A stretch of 64,000 bases of DNA from Spirosoma endophyticum (GTDB taxonomy: Bacteria > Bacteroidota > Bacteroidia > Cytophagales > Spirosomataceae), in NCBI RefSeq assembly GCF_900112365.1, contig NZ_FOLQ01000002.1:496001-560000 (forward strand), written 5' to 3'. The position numbers and the translations under genes were made by a program. How positions within the stretch are numbered: position 1 is the stretch's first letter; each line of letters starts with the position of its first letter. The notes beneath the pieces were generated by a model. That model did not search any database. It was not told where the DNA came from and saw nothing but the letters and a program-made list of their open reading frames with translations. Below are positions 16,134 to 24,796 of the stretch, in pieces.

Positions 16134-17297
16134 ATGCACAAGATCATTCTACTGATTGATTTCTCCGAGGACTACAGCCGGAATCTGTTGAAAGGGATTT
16201 CCAAATACGCCCGCGAACATGGTCCCTGGGTGTTTTGCCAGATGCCCCTTTTTCACCGGGAAACCCTGGGCGTCGATGGTATCCTGAACTGGGCCCGCGA
16301 TTGGGAAGCCGATGGCATTATCGGGCAGCTCTACAACGATAGCAGCGTAGAGAAGATCGTTCAGGCGGGCATTCCGGTCATTGCGCAGGACTTCAAAGAG
16401 CGTTTTGTCGAGATTCCGAACATAACCGGTGCGCACCGGGCAACGGGCGCTTTAGCTGCTGATTATTTCCTGCGGAAAGGCTTCCGCCATTTCGCTTTTT
16501 ACGGATTCAAACACATTGTCTGGTCAAGGGAACGGGCCGAAGGTTTCGACGAGCGGGTGTCCAAATCCGGGTGTTCGGTGCATTATTTTGAACATGAAGA
16601 GTACAGTTCAAGTGATCTATGGCATTATAAACCCAGTTCGTTGAGTAAGTGGCTGTTATCGTTGCCCAAGCCCATTGCCATTCTGACCTGCGACGATCGG
16701 ATGGGGCAACATATAACCGAAACCTGTCGGCATTCGGGCATTCGGATTCCCGAAGAAGTAGCGGTGCTGGGCGTCGATAATGACGAAATGCTCTGTGAAC
16801 TTTCAGACCCTCCGCTTTCCAGCATTATGCAGGATGCCGAGAAAGGGGGGTACGATGCTGCTCAGCTGCTTGATCGGCTGATTCGCAAGGAGATAACCGA
16901 TATTTATGACATTATCGTTGAGCCCACGCAGGTCATTACCCGTCAGTCGACCGACATTTACGCAACCCACGACGAATACATTGCGTCGTCGCTGAAATAT
17001 ATTCACCAGAACATCGATAAAAACCTTCAGGTCGATGAGGTCGTGAAGCAGGTACCGTTGTCGAGACGGTCGCTGGAAATGCGGTTTCAGCAGGTGATCG
17101 GGTACCCGATCTATAAATACATCCAGAACCTACGTATTGAAAAATTCTCGAAAAAACTGCTGGAAACCGATCAGGCTGTTTTCGAAATAGCGATGGATCT
17201 GGGTCTGAACGATACGAAAAATATTGCCCGTCAATTCAAGCTGATAAAAGGATGTACGCCCCTCGAATATCGCCATCGGTATCTGGCCGGGAAATAA
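16134..17297 (+). CDS. XylR-like transcriptional regulator (LacI-type sensor, AraC-type DNA-binding domain)
   Basis: A 387-residue regulator. The start at 16134 (MHKIILLIDFSEDYSRNLL) fits the family; the frame is open further upstream through the repeat, but those residues look like read-through. Residues 1-260 form a periplasmic-binding-protein-like sensor (DGIIGQLYND, YFLRKGFRHFAFYGF, PIAILTCDDRMGQHITETC, EEVAVLGVDNDEMLCELSDP), and about 275-387 an AraC double helix-turn-helix (VPLSRRSLEMRFQQVIGYP and AMDLGLNDTKNIARQFKLI). The architecture is that of E. coli XylR. It likely senses a sugar released or imported by the preceding genes and activates them. It meets the minus-strand hydrolase gene tail to tail with 3 bases between. 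Confidence 0.9.
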   Translation: MHKIILLIDFSEDYSRNLLKGISKYAREHGPWVFCQMPLFHRETLGVDGILNWARDWEADGIIGQLYNDSSVEKIVQAGIPVIAQDFKERFVEIPNITGAHRATGALAADYFLRKGFRHFAFYGFKHIVWSRERAEGFDERVSKSGCSVHYFEHEEYSSSDLWHYKPSSLSKWLLSLPKPIAILTCDDRMGQHITETCRHSGIRIPEEVAVLGVDNDEMLCELSDPPLSSIMQDAEKGGYDAAQLLDRLIRKEITDIYDIIVEPTQVITRQSTDIYATHDEYIASSLKYIHQNIDKNLQVDEVVKQVPLSRRSLEMRFQQVIGYPIYKYIQNLRIEKFSKKLLETDQAVFEIAMDLGLNDTKNIARQFKLIKGCTPLEYRHRYLAGK

Positions 17298-17300
17298 GTC

Positions 17301-19670
17301 TTACTGATCTTTCGACGTTTCTTTCAGCAGCCAGATGTCTGAAATTCGGGAATTTTGCCGCCAGTTCAGATGCGATTCTTCCGGCTGGTCAAACGTAACG
17401 CTGATACGTCCATCCTGCGTAGCGACTAAGGGAACAATCCACTCTTTAACTGTATCGGCTTCCCGATTATACTGGATCGGTTCCAGCCGTTTGCCATCCA
17501 CCCGCAGCAATGCTTCGCCAAAACCCACCACCCGAATAACGTAGCGGGCACCCGGATCAAGGTTATCATAGTCGAGCGCCGGGCTCCGCTGAAACGTTTG
17601 CGACGACAACCGGGCCCGACTGAACCCATCTTTCCACCAGGCAATATCCGTGGCGTCGTCGGAGATGGTTTTCACGCGCGGCCCTTTGCTTACGCTCGAC
17701 ACATCATCGTAAAAACTTCCCTTGCCGGGCGTTTCCCAGACACCAATTTTCTTCAGTCGGGCCAGTTGCTCCTCTTTGGTTTTCAGTGATTTAACTTTTG
17801 TTATTTCGTCGGCCAGCCACCAGCGGTTGTTGAGCGGATAATCCACAAAGTCCAGCAAACACCCCCGCTCATACCCCTTTGCCTTGTATTTTGGTACGCT
17901 GGTTTGTAAGCCGATCGAAGCAAATAAATCAGCACAAAGTGTCTCTATTTTACTGCGTAGCTCGGGCGAGGCCGGTTTTTTGTCGGCCTGATTTATCACA
18001 TCAAGCGCCTGCGTCATAACCGTTCCCTGGTTTTTTACATCGGCACGAGCCAGTAACGCATTCGCTTTCTTTTCCAGCCCCTGTTCATAAAGTTGGCGTC
18101 GGCGCGTATACGTATCATAATAGGCACGTAGCAGAAAAAGCTGCCAGCGCCAGTTGGTGTGTAGCCCCGGATTGTTGGTCTCCAGCTTTTTCCAGTAGGC
18201 AAACGTGGTTTCTACACCGCCATTTTCGGCGAGCGGCCCCTGCCAGTTTTGTTCCAGCGCTGCGATGCCATCGGCCGTGGCTTCATCCAATGTTGGGCCG
18301 AAGAAAAAGCGACCGTATTCTTTCAGGATCTCGTGGATACTCATGTCCGGGCCCCAGCCGCGCATACTCCAGACCACCTTGTTGACATCATCGTGACACC
18401 CGTCCGAGTAGGACACAAATCCGTCCGTAAAAGGAGCTGCAACGGCCTGTGCTTTCGCGTAGAAATAAGGGCGGGGGTTTGGCGCTTCACGGCCCAGTGT
18501 CAGCGCGTAGGCCTGATCCCACCGCTCGACGGGAAATTCGCAGCGAACGTTGTGCGTAATGTCGGGGTACTGCCGAATCTGGTACTGTTTGGGTAGCCGG
18601 TAGCGGGTTTCGGCCAGGGGTGGACTGCTTGGTCCATGCACAACACCTGCCAGCCAATCGGGCTTATTCTGAGCCAGATAGTCATAGAAAAAATCGATCT
18701 GTTCTACACTGAAACCTTGCAGTGAAAGCCAGATTTTGGCCTTCGGATGGTATTTGATCAACAGCGTGTGCAGGTCTTTCAGGAAGGGCATCACCTCTTT
18801 CGGATGATTATCCCCTGGATCGCCACCCGGTACGAAAATATGATCGAGCCGGGGACAGGCTTTATAAAAAGATTCGTGTAGATCGAGTTCGGCTTTTCGC
18901 TTTGCTACGTCCGTGAGCGCAAACGTAGCGGGGGTCCAGACCCAGTAATCGAGGTCATATTTCTGGCAGATTTCGCTCATTTTGATCCGCATCTCCGGCG
19001 CTGGAATCTTGAAATGCGGACTCGGTTTTTCCTCCTCGTGGAAGGGAATGCCTTCAATGGCATTGGTACCAAAAATAGCTAACTCCCGAAAATACTGGTC
19101 AAACTGGGCCACCGTCCACGCATCATACGAATTGGCCGTTGTCCGGTAACCCAATTGATGGCCCCGAATGGGGTAAGCCGGTGCTGATGCTACGTCGATT
19201 GGCGCAGGTATCTCAAGCTGTTTGGTAGCCATGTTGAGATTACGCAGGAGCCACCCCGTGCCAAACAGAATGCCTCGCGCGTCGGCGCCAATAATCCAGA
19301 GCGTACTGCCTTTTGCATTGACCTCGCTGAGAACCCGAAAGCCCTCCGGCTTCACGTCTGGTCTATCCTTCTCGACCTTAACCGGAATCGAAACGCCAAG
19401 CAATTCTTTATCGCTTGATAGGACAAATGCGATGGTAATAGGCTTATTATGAGGCCAGTTTGCTACGTTATTCAACGTGATGCCTGTCCGTTTGGCGATT
19501 TCTTCGCTCAATAGTTGCGGGGCCGTTTGCCGCATGGGCATAGGTACCGAAGGGGATACAAGCATAACCGCCCGCTGAAGATTAATCGGCTGGGCGGCTA
19601 GTGGAATGAACCTCGCTGAACTCAGGACAAGAAATAGACAAAGGCAGGTTACGATACGACAAGGGTTCAT
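17301..19670 (-). CDS. Secreted putative glycoside hydrolase (GH67/GH20b-like N-domain and TIM barrel)
   Basis: A 789-residue protein with a signal peptide (CLCLFLVLSSARFIPLAAQ). Residues about 35-150 look like the GH20b/GH67 N-terminal domain: APQLLSEEIAKRTGITLN, ADARGILFGTGWLLRNLN. A TIM barrel follows, with YPIRGHQLGYRTTANSYDAW, IFGTNAIEGIPFHEEEKP, YDLDYWVWTPATFAL, FVPGGDPGDNHPKEVMPFL and AKIWLSLQGFSVEQIDFFYD. A C-terminal part near 690-789 is beta-rich (GARYVIRVVGFGEALLRVDG). The fold resembles alpha-glucuronidases, but I cannot name the substrate or prove the acid/base pair. A DegT aminotransferase gene precedes it on the same strand by 29 bases, so they are probably one operon. Confidence 0.8.
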   Translation of the reverse strand: MNPCRIVTCLCLFLVLSSARFIPLAAQPINLQRAVMLVSPSVPMPMRQTAPQLLSEEIAKRTGITLNNVANWPHNKPITIAFVLSSDKELLGVSIPVKVEKDRPDVKPEGFRVLSEVNAKGSTLWIIGADARGILFGTGWLLRNLNMATKQLEIPAPIDVASAPAYPIRGHQLGYRTTANSYDAWTVAQFDQYFRELAIFGTNAIEGIPFHEEEKPSPHFKIPAPEMRIKMSEICQKYDLDYWVWTPATFALTDVAKRKAELDLHESFYKACPRLDHIFVPGGDPGDNHPKEVMPFLKDLHTLLIKYHPKAKIWLSLQGFSVEQIDFFYDYLAQNKPDWLAGVVHGPSSPPLAETRYRLPKQYQIRQYPDITHNVRCEFPVERWDQAYALTLGREAPNPRPYFYAKAQAVAAPFTDGFVSYSDGCHDDVNKVVWSMRGWGPDMSIHEILKEYGRFFFGPTLDEATADGIAALEQNWQGPLAENGGVETTFAYWKKLETNNPGLHTNWRWQLFLLRAYYDTYTRRRQLYEQGLEKKANALLARADVKNQGTVMTQALDVINQADKKPASPELRSKIETLCADLFASIGLQTSVPKYKAKGYERGCLLDFVDYPLNNRWWLADEITKVKSLKTKEEQLARLKKIGVWETPGKGSFYDDVSSVSKGPRVKTISDDATDIAWWKDGFSRARLSSQTFQRSPALDYDNLDPGARYVIRVVGFGEALLRVDGKRLEPIQYNREADTVKEWIVPLVATQDGRISVTFDQPEESHLNWRQNSRISDIWLLKETSKDQ

Positions 19671-19699
19671 AAAAGATAAGGAAAAGAACGTAGTACGGC

Positions 19700-20932
19700 C
19701 TATTTATTGACTGCTTGCTGAACTTTACGGATGGCGTCGGCAAAGGACTCTATATCGCGGCGGGTACCCAGCATGGCCTGCTGGAATATCCACACGGCTT
19801 CGTCGGCGCAGGCCCGTTCGGCTACGGGGCAGTACACCTGCGAATAATCGACAGCGTCGGGAATGGCGTAACACATCCAGTTTTTTTGCTGAAAAACGGG
19901 TTGTCGGTAAAGCGGGTGCGGATAGCCTGCTGAGCAGGGGAGGCCCTCTGCCGCCAACATGGCTACAAAGGCCTGCTTCGGCAGTTGATTGAACTTCGTT
20001 GGGTCGTACCTGAAAATATACAGATGGTAGGCGTGGCGAATAGTAACGTGTCCCCGGCTAAGGGGCGTAATGCCGTCCAGTTCACTCAGTAAGCTATCTA
20101 AATACAGGCCATTTTCATTTCGAATTCGGGTTTGTTCGTTGAGCCGTTTCAACTGTTCACTGAGCAAAACGGCCTGCAACTGGGTAATGCGATAATTACA
20201 GCCCGGATTGAAATGGTCGTACCATTGCCCTTCGGGAAGTCGTCCTACATTACGTAGTGAATTCATGATCTGGTAAAGCGCATCGTCGTTGGTAATGACC
20301 ATGCCGCCTTCGCCCGACGTCAGGTTCTTTGACGACTGAAAACTGAAACTACCTGCGTCGCCGATGGAGCCGAGTTTCTGGCCTTTGTATTCGGCTCCGT
20401 GGGCATGGGCGGCATCTTCAATCACCCGCAAATTATACCGATGGGCAATGTCCAGAATGGCGTCCATATCGCAGGCTAACCCGGCAAAATGAACGGGAAT
20501 AATCACTTTGGTCCGTTCGGTAATGGCGGCTTCAATGGCTTTTGGATCAAGGTTGTACGTATCAGGATCTATATCGATAAAAACAGGGACGCAGTTAACC
20601 TCCAACACGACAGACGCGGTGGCAATAAAGGTATAGGGGGGGACAATGACTTCATCGCCGGGCCGTACGCCACACGCAATTAAGGCCAATCGGAGCGATA
20701 CAGATCCGTTTACGCAGCTTATGGCGTATTTAGTGCCACAATACTTAGCAAACTGCTGCTCAAAATCGGCTACGGCCCCGGCACAATCGGGATTTCCCCA
20801 TTGGCCGCTGCGCACGATGTGGGCTACGGCCTCCACATCCTGTTCATCGTAGATCGGCCAGGGGAACGTAGTTGTAACGGCCTTTTCACCGCCGTCTATC
20901 GCCAATTGCTCTATTAAGGGCGTTTTATTCAT
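19700..20932 (-). CDS. DegT/DnrJ/EryC1/StrS-family PLP-dependent aminotransferase
   Basis: A 410-residue fold-type I enzyme of the sugar aminotransferase family. K202 in SFSFQSSKNLTSGEGGMV is the expected pyridoxal-phosphate lysine; NGSVSLRLALIACGVRPGDE, VPPYTFIATASVVLEVNCVP and VIEDAAHAHGAEYKGQKLG are the standard cofactor and substrate regions. Family members aminate keto-sugars, mostly nucleotide-linked, or act on amino-cyclitols. No nucleotide-sugar dehydratase or glycosyltransferase is nearby, so the usual surface-polysaccharide setting is absent; its partner is a secreted hydrolase gene 29 bases downstream. The physiological substrate is therefore unclear. Length and motifs are intact. 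Confidence 0.88.
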   Translation of the reverse strand: MNKTPLIEQLAIDGGEKAVTTTFPWPIYDEQDVEAVAHIVRSGQWGNPDCAGAVADFEQQFAKYCGTKYAISCVNGSVSLRLALIACGVRPGDEVIVPPYTFIATASVVLEVNCVPVFIDIDPDTYNLDPKAIEAAITERTKVIIPVHFAGLACDMDAILDIAHRYNLRVIEDAAHAHGAEYKGQKLGSIGDAGSFSFQSSKNLTSGEGGMVITNDDALYQIMNSLRNVGRLPEGQWYDHFNPGCNYRITQLQAVLLSEQLKRLNEQTRIRNENGLYLDSLLSELDGITPLSRGHVTIRHAYHLYIFRYDPTKFNQLPKQAFVAMLAAEGLPCSAGYPHPLYRQPVFQQKNWMCYAIPDAVDYSQVYCPVAERACADEAVWIFQQAMLGTRRDIESFADAIRKVQQAVNK

Positions 20933-21150
20933 TCCGAAGAAAAAATATCTTTTCCTTAATACGGAATGAAGTCTATTTCAGGCTATTGGGTAGTGTAAAT
21001 TTTGATAAGTAGTAAAAGCCATTACAGCCCATGACCCGTTATTTGTTCCAGTTGCTACAGCCAACTACCAATTGTCGCTTTAATGTACCCTGCTGTTGGC
21101 TCAAAGTAGCCGATTGAAAATTCCCACTAAGCGCTCAAACATCACGTAGC

Positions 21151-21158
21151 TACTTTTG
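21151..21158 (+). promoter_or_regulatory. Probable -7 promoter element, TACTTTTG
   Basis: It matches TAnnTTTG exactly and lies 67 bases ahead of the YiaA-like gene. No TTG is at the usual distance upstream, so the call rests on the -7 box alone. Confidence 0.4.
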
Positions 21159-21224
21159 TATCGACGATGCTATGCACCGAAAAAATACCCCTTCCTCTAA
21201 ACCAAAAAATAGAAAATAGTTACA

Positions 21225-21623
21225 ATGAATCAGAAAACATCAGCCGCCTTTGTTGGCGCTTCCTGGCTTGCTCTTGGCACCGGTATGTTCGGCTTCTTAA
21301 TCGGGCTTTGGCGATCCGACATGCTTTTAAATGAAAAAGGATTCTACTTTACCGTCCTGATGTTCGGCATATTCGCCGTAGTGTCCGTTCAAAAAAGTGT
21401 TAGAGACCGATTGGAGGGCTTGCCCGTAACGGATATTTATTACGGTATCTGTTGGTTTTCAACCATCCTGTCTATTTCACTTTTGACGATTGGTTTATGG
21501 AATGCGACCCTGCTGCCCAGTGAAAAAGGGTTTTATGCTTTCGCGTTTTTACTGGCGTTATTCGGTGCCATTGCGGTACAGAAAAATACCAGAGATAACC
21601 AGGAGTTCAACAAGAAACTATAA
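21225..21623 (+). CDS. YiaA/YiaB-family inner-membrane protein
   Basis: A 132-residue protein made of two similar halves, each with two membrane helices: SWLALGTGMFGFLIGLWRSD ending in NEKGFYFTVLMFGIFAVVS, and CWFSTILSISLLTIGLWNAT ending in SEKGFYAFAFLLALFGAIA. The repeated EKGFY and the VQKSVRD/VQKNTRD ends are the marks of the YiaAB two-helix domain. E. coli YiaA and YiaB are inner-membrane proteins of unknown function linked to stress. It stands alone, with its own probable promoter, next to a convergent gene for a small unknown protein. Confidence 0.85.
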   Translation: MNQKTSAAFVGASWLALGTGMFGFLIGLWRSDMLLNEKGFYFTVLMFGIFAVVSVQKSVRDRLEGLPVTDIYYGICWFSTILSISLLTIGLWNATLLPSEKGFYAFAFLLALFGAIAVQKNTRDNQEFNKKL

Positions 21624-21725
21624 CTTGCTTGCTCCTTAAAAGCCAAAGCGTAGGGAGCGATATAGTATGTTAATGCCAACGCTTTAGCCAGGATTGTATC
21701 TAGGAATTAGGCCCTAAGTGTTTGG

Positions 21726-22040
21726 TTACAAGAGCCGTACGACGGCTAAATCGCTGGTTATCTTGAAATAGCCACGATCCAGAAAGCTCACAATTGCCTT
21801 TAGTTTCGCTTCAAAAGGCGTTTGCCCATAGGACACCGCGCCCACCCCAACGATATGAACATTGGCCTGCCCCGCCCGGCCCCTTGCCTGTGTAAGTAGG
21901 GTCTCGGGCTTATAGGGACAGGCAACGTAGGTATCGCAGAGGGCTGCATAGGCTGCCAGAATACGGTCACAATCAGTTTCGGCGAGAAAGTCGATGCCGT
22001 GTCGGGGAAGCTGGTTCTGGAGTTCCTGGATTGGGTTCAT
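21726..22040 (-). CDS. Small protein of unknown function (104 aa)
   Basis: I do not recognise the family. The sequence is well behaved for a real protein, with balanced composition: MNPIQELQNQLPRHGIDFLA, ILAAYAALCDTYVACPYKP, NVHIVGVGAVSYGQTPFEAK and KAIVSFLDRGYFKITSDLAV. There is no signal peptide or membrane segment, so it should be cytoplasmic. It looks like an alpha/beta single domain. It is isolated: convergent with the YiaA-like gene and divergent from a secreted propeller gene. The two cysteines (DTYVACPYKP and AALC) are seven residues apart and are not a recognisable metal motif. Confidence 0.6.
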   Translation of the reverse strand: MNPIQELQNQLPRHGIDFLAETDCDRILAAYAALCDTYVACPYKPETLLTQARGRAGQANVHIVGVGAVSYGQTPFEAKLKAIVSFLDRGYFKITSDLAVVRLL

Positions 22041-22200
22041 GAGTGCAAGCTACCGATTTCGCTTATACGTCTGACTTGGTTTACCTGTACAATCACGCTG
22101 GTTGTTGACTTTAGCTACAGGAGAAACGTAGCGAAATTTCTCATGGCTGTAGGGCGTCAGCGGACCTGTTTGTAAAACGATTGGGTCGACCAAAACTTAT

Positions 22201-22299
22201 TGCCGGGACATAAACCCGGCAGTAAGGATAGCAGAGAATAATTGACGGAAATTATTTACATTGGCCGGGTATTACAGACCCGTATTAAGGGTCTGCTTT
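22201..22299 (+). promoter_or_regulatory. Two hairpins in the leader of the propeller gene, the second terminator-like
   Basis: Hairpin 1 (22201-22221) is TGCCGGG-N7-CCCGGCA. Hairpin 2 (22275-22295) is CAGACCC-N7-GGGTCTG and is followed at once by CTTTT, 33 bases ahead of the ATG at 22328. Both stems are perfect with 7-base loops. A leader attenuator is possible, but I recognise no riboswitch or leader peptide. Confidence 0.35.
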
Positions 22300-22327
22300 T
22301 CATTCATACGTCTAAACCTTCCAACCA

Positions 22328-23176
22328 ATGGGAAAATCAGTCTCCGTCGCATTATTTAGTTTTTTAGTCAGTCTACTCCCTTCTGTCAAGGCACAAACAA
22401 TCGATTTAAAACCAGTTTGGGAATCCGATACAACACTACGTACACCCGAATGTGTGCTCGTTGAGCCGGGCAAAAAAGTTATATACGTAGCCTGTATCAA
22501 TGGAGGCCCGGCCTTAGAAAACAAAGGTAGTTTTATCGCCAAAGTTGGGCAGGATGGTAAGGTGATTAAGTTAAAATTCACCGAAAACCTTAATTCGACG
22601 AAAGGGATGGGTATTCTGGGCGACAAACTGTATGTCACCGAAATGACTCAGGTCGCGGAAATCGCACTGGCTACCGGAAAGATACTCAACCGGTACCCGA
22701 TCGAAGGCGCGAAATTCCTGAATGATATCGCTGTCGATACCAAAAAAGGAGTTATTTATATTACCGATTCGAATGACAGCAAAGTCTGGGCCTTAACCGG
22801 CGGGAAAACCAGCCTTGTTTTAGGCGGTGATCCGCTGAAGGGTACCAATGGTCTTTTTGTTGAAAATGATCAATTATTGATCGGAAACGGCGATGGCTCC
22901 CTGCTTTCTATGGACATCGCCACGAAGAAACTGAACACGATCGCCAAAGTGTCTGGCGGTATTGACGGTATCGTAGCTTTGGGAAACAAGAAATACATTG
23001 TGACCGAATGGGGCGGGAAGATCTGGTACATCAAAGCCGATGGTACTACCGAACTGAAAATGGATAGCACAAAAGAGAAAATCAACACAGCTGACATTGG
23101 TTATGATTCAACTACCCAGATGCTGTTCGTTCCTACCTTTTTCCATAACACCGTAAAAGCTTATTCCCTTAAGTAA
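22328..23176 (+). CDS. Secreted SMP-30/NHL-like beta-propeller protein
   Basis: A 282-residue protein with a signal peptide (VALFSFLVSLLPSVKAQ). The remainder is a series of propeller-blade motifs: ECVLVEPGKKVIYVACINGG, MGILGDKLYVTEMTQVAEI, FLNDIAVDTKKGVIYITDSN, NGLFVENDQLLIGNGDGSLL, DGIVALGNKKYIVTEWGGKI and DIGYDSTTQMLFVPTFFHNT. The blade pattern and NDIAVD/VTEWGG segments are like SMP-30/gluconolactonase propellers, but I cannot confirm the metal-binding residues of a lactonase, so enzymatic activity is uncertain. It is monocistronic, with hairpins in its leader and a strong hairpin about 110 bases after the stop. Confidence 0.72.
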   Translation: MGKSVSVALFSFLVSLLPSVKAQTIDLKPVWESDTTLRTPECVLVEPGKKVIYVACINGGPALENKGSFIAKVGQDGKVIKLKFTENLNSTKGMGILGDKLYVTEMTQVAEIALATGKILNRYPIEGAKFLNDIAVDTKKGVIYITDSNDSKVWALTGGKTSLVLGGDPLKGTNGLFVENDQLLIGNGDGSLLSMDIATKKLNTIAKVSGGIDGIVALGNKKYIVTEWGGKIWYIKADGTTELKMDSTKEKINTADIGYDSTTQMLFVPTFFHNTVKAYSLK

Positions 23177-23544
23177 GTAGCATTTTTTAAGCTAAATCTG
23201 TAAGGATTCGTCAAGCCTTAAGGGTTAATAATCATCGATTAAAAAGCTCGGTTTCAAAGAATTTAAGTGTTGGAATACTTGATTGGAAGGCAACCAAAAG
23301 GGCATGAATTGTTTCGTAATTCATGCCCTTTTGGTTGCCTTTCTGGGTGATTGATCAACCCCCGAAATACTTCTTTGCCTTTGAGTAGGTAAGCCATACC
23401 TGTCACAGGCTGATTCGGTCAGGTACTTAGTTTGGAATGGTCCAATTGCCTGCTTTCGAACAGGATTGAGTAAATCAGGTTTTGTGGAAACTTTCTCTGG
23501 TATACCCTTCAGGTAGTGAGTTTTGATTTGGGAAAAGTACCAGC
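23177..23544. other. Intergenic region of 368 bases
   Basis: Apart from the perfect hairpin at 23287-23341, this region holds no gene I can support. A minus-strand frame runs through it into the next gene, but its composition is not protein-like. No TAnnTTTG element with a suitable TTG is seen ahead of the hydrolase gene at 23545. Confidence 0.5.
23287..23341 (+). terminator. Perfect 24-bp stem with 7-base loop
   Basis: Arms 23287-23310 (AAGGCAACCAAAAGGGCATG then AATT) and 23318-23341 pair without mismatch around loop GTTTCGT. The stem ends in TT and is followed by TCTGG, so there is no long U-run. It can end transcription of the propeller gene; its length and perfection also fit a small dispersed repeat. 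Confidence 0.7.
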
Positions 23545-24795
23545 ATGAGACAGCGTACCGTAGTAGTCCTAATTTATAGTTTATTCGCATTTCTTTGTCT
23601 TCCTTACGGATTGGCAGTTGCGCAGACGAAGCCTCAATCTGTTGCCGAATCACCTACTTCTTCCTTTGTTCTTAAGAATGGAGATCGGGTGGTTTTTCTG
23701 GGAAATTCACTGTTCGAAAATGATTTTCAGTACGGTTATCTGGAACTGGCCCTGACAACCCGCTGGCCCGACCGGGATGTTACGTATCGCAACCTGGGCT
23801 GGACCGGCGATAATGTTTTTGGCGTGGCACGGGGCAGCATTACGAATCCGCCCACCCCCTATGAACTGCTCATGGAACACCTCACGAAAGCCAAGCCAAC
23901 CGTTGTTTTTCTGGCGTATGGGGGCATCGAAGCGCAGGAAGGAGAGGCCGGTCTTCCTGCTTTCAAAGAAGGATTAACGAAATTGCTCGACAAAATTGAC
24001 CAGCTTGGGGCAAAAGCCATTCTGTTGTCACCCATTCCGATCCTGTCCGCCGATTCTGCCGAAAGCCTGACAAAACGGAATGCCATGCTGGAACGGTATG
24101 CGGCCACGATAGCAAAAACGGCTACGGAACGTAGTACACCCTATATTGATATCTTCAAACCGATACAGGAAATCAACCGGAAAGGAGCATTAACGGAAAA
24201 CGGCATTCACCTGAATGAAACGGGTTATTATTACCTGACCACCATCCTGGAAAAAGGACTGGGATTACCGCCACGAACCGAGCCGGTTGCGATAACGGTT
24301 TCCAAAGCCACCGTGGAGGCAGCAGCCCCGGCCAAAATGCTGGATTCCGCAGCGAATTCGGCCAGCCTGAAATTCACGATCCATGAACGCTATCTCCCGC
24401 TCCCGTTGCCTATAGAAGAATTCGGACGAACAATTCCTGGGCAGATCGTTAAAATAAGCGGTTTGAAAAAAGGATTTTACCGACTCACAGCCGACAATTC
24501 GGAGGTGATCACCGCATCGGCAAAACAGTGGGAGGAGGGCGTCGAAATCAGGCAAGGGCCCTCTTTCGAGCAGGTTCATGAGGTGCGTCAGATGATTTTG
24601 AAAAAGAATGAGTTGTTTTTCTTTCAATATCGACCGATGAATACGACCTACATTCTGGGCATGCGCGCCCATGAGCAAGGCCGGCATGTGAAGGGGCTTG
24701 AAGAGCAAAGTATCCTTATAAAATGGCTGGAAGGGCAGATTGCCGTAAACCGCACGCCCGTCTCAAGAGTATACCAACTTACCCTTCTGAAGTAA
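23545..24795 (+). CDS. SGNH/GDSL-type hydrolase, secreted, partner of a PVC-type haem protein
   Basis: A 416-residue protein with a signal peptide (LIYSLFAFLCLPYGLAVAQ). The SGNH blocks are GDRVVFLGNSLFENDFQYGY (nucleophile S55 in GNSL), RNLGWTGDNVFG (block II Gly), FLAYGGIEAQEG (block III), and ENGIHLNETGYYYLT (block V). In block V the Asp three residues before the catalytic His is replaced by Asn, which I recall as usual in SGNH proteins linked to planctomycete-type haem proteins. The C-terminal 150 residues are a beta-rich domain (SLKFTIHERYLPLPLPIEE). Likely an esterase or lipase on a glycan acyl group. The next gene starts one base after its stop codon, so the two are surely co-transcribed. 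Confidence 0.88.
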   Translation: MRQRTVVVLIYSLFAFLCLPYGLAVAQTKPQSVAESPTSSFVLKNGDRVVFLGNSLFENDFQYGYLELALTTRWPDRDVTYRNLGWTGDNVFGVARGSITNPPTPYELLMEHLTKAKPTVVFLAYGGIEAQEGEAGLPAFKEGLTKLLDKIDQLGAKAILLSPIPILSADSAESLTKRNAMLERYAATIAKTATERSTPYIDIFKPIQEINRKGALTENGIHLNETGYYYLTTILEKGLGLPPRTEPVAITVSKATVEAAAPAKMLDSAANSASLKFTIHERYLPLPLPIEEFGRTIPGQIVKISGLKKGFYRLTADNSEVITASAKQWEEGVEIRQGPSFEQVHEVRQMILKKNELFFFQYRPMNTTYILGMRAHEQGRHVKGLEEQSILIKWLEGQIAVNRTPVSRVYQLTLLK

Positions 24796-24796
24796 C

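Noticed and set aside
21031..21117. A 28-codon frame starting MTRYLFQLLQPTT ahead of the YiaA-like gene
   Set aside because: Too short, no ribosome-binding context and no helical or signal pattern.
23321..23653. A 110-codon minus-strand frame between the propeller and SGNH genes
   Set aside because: It runs into the signal peptide of the SGNH gene and begins in the hairpin; its composition is not protein-like.
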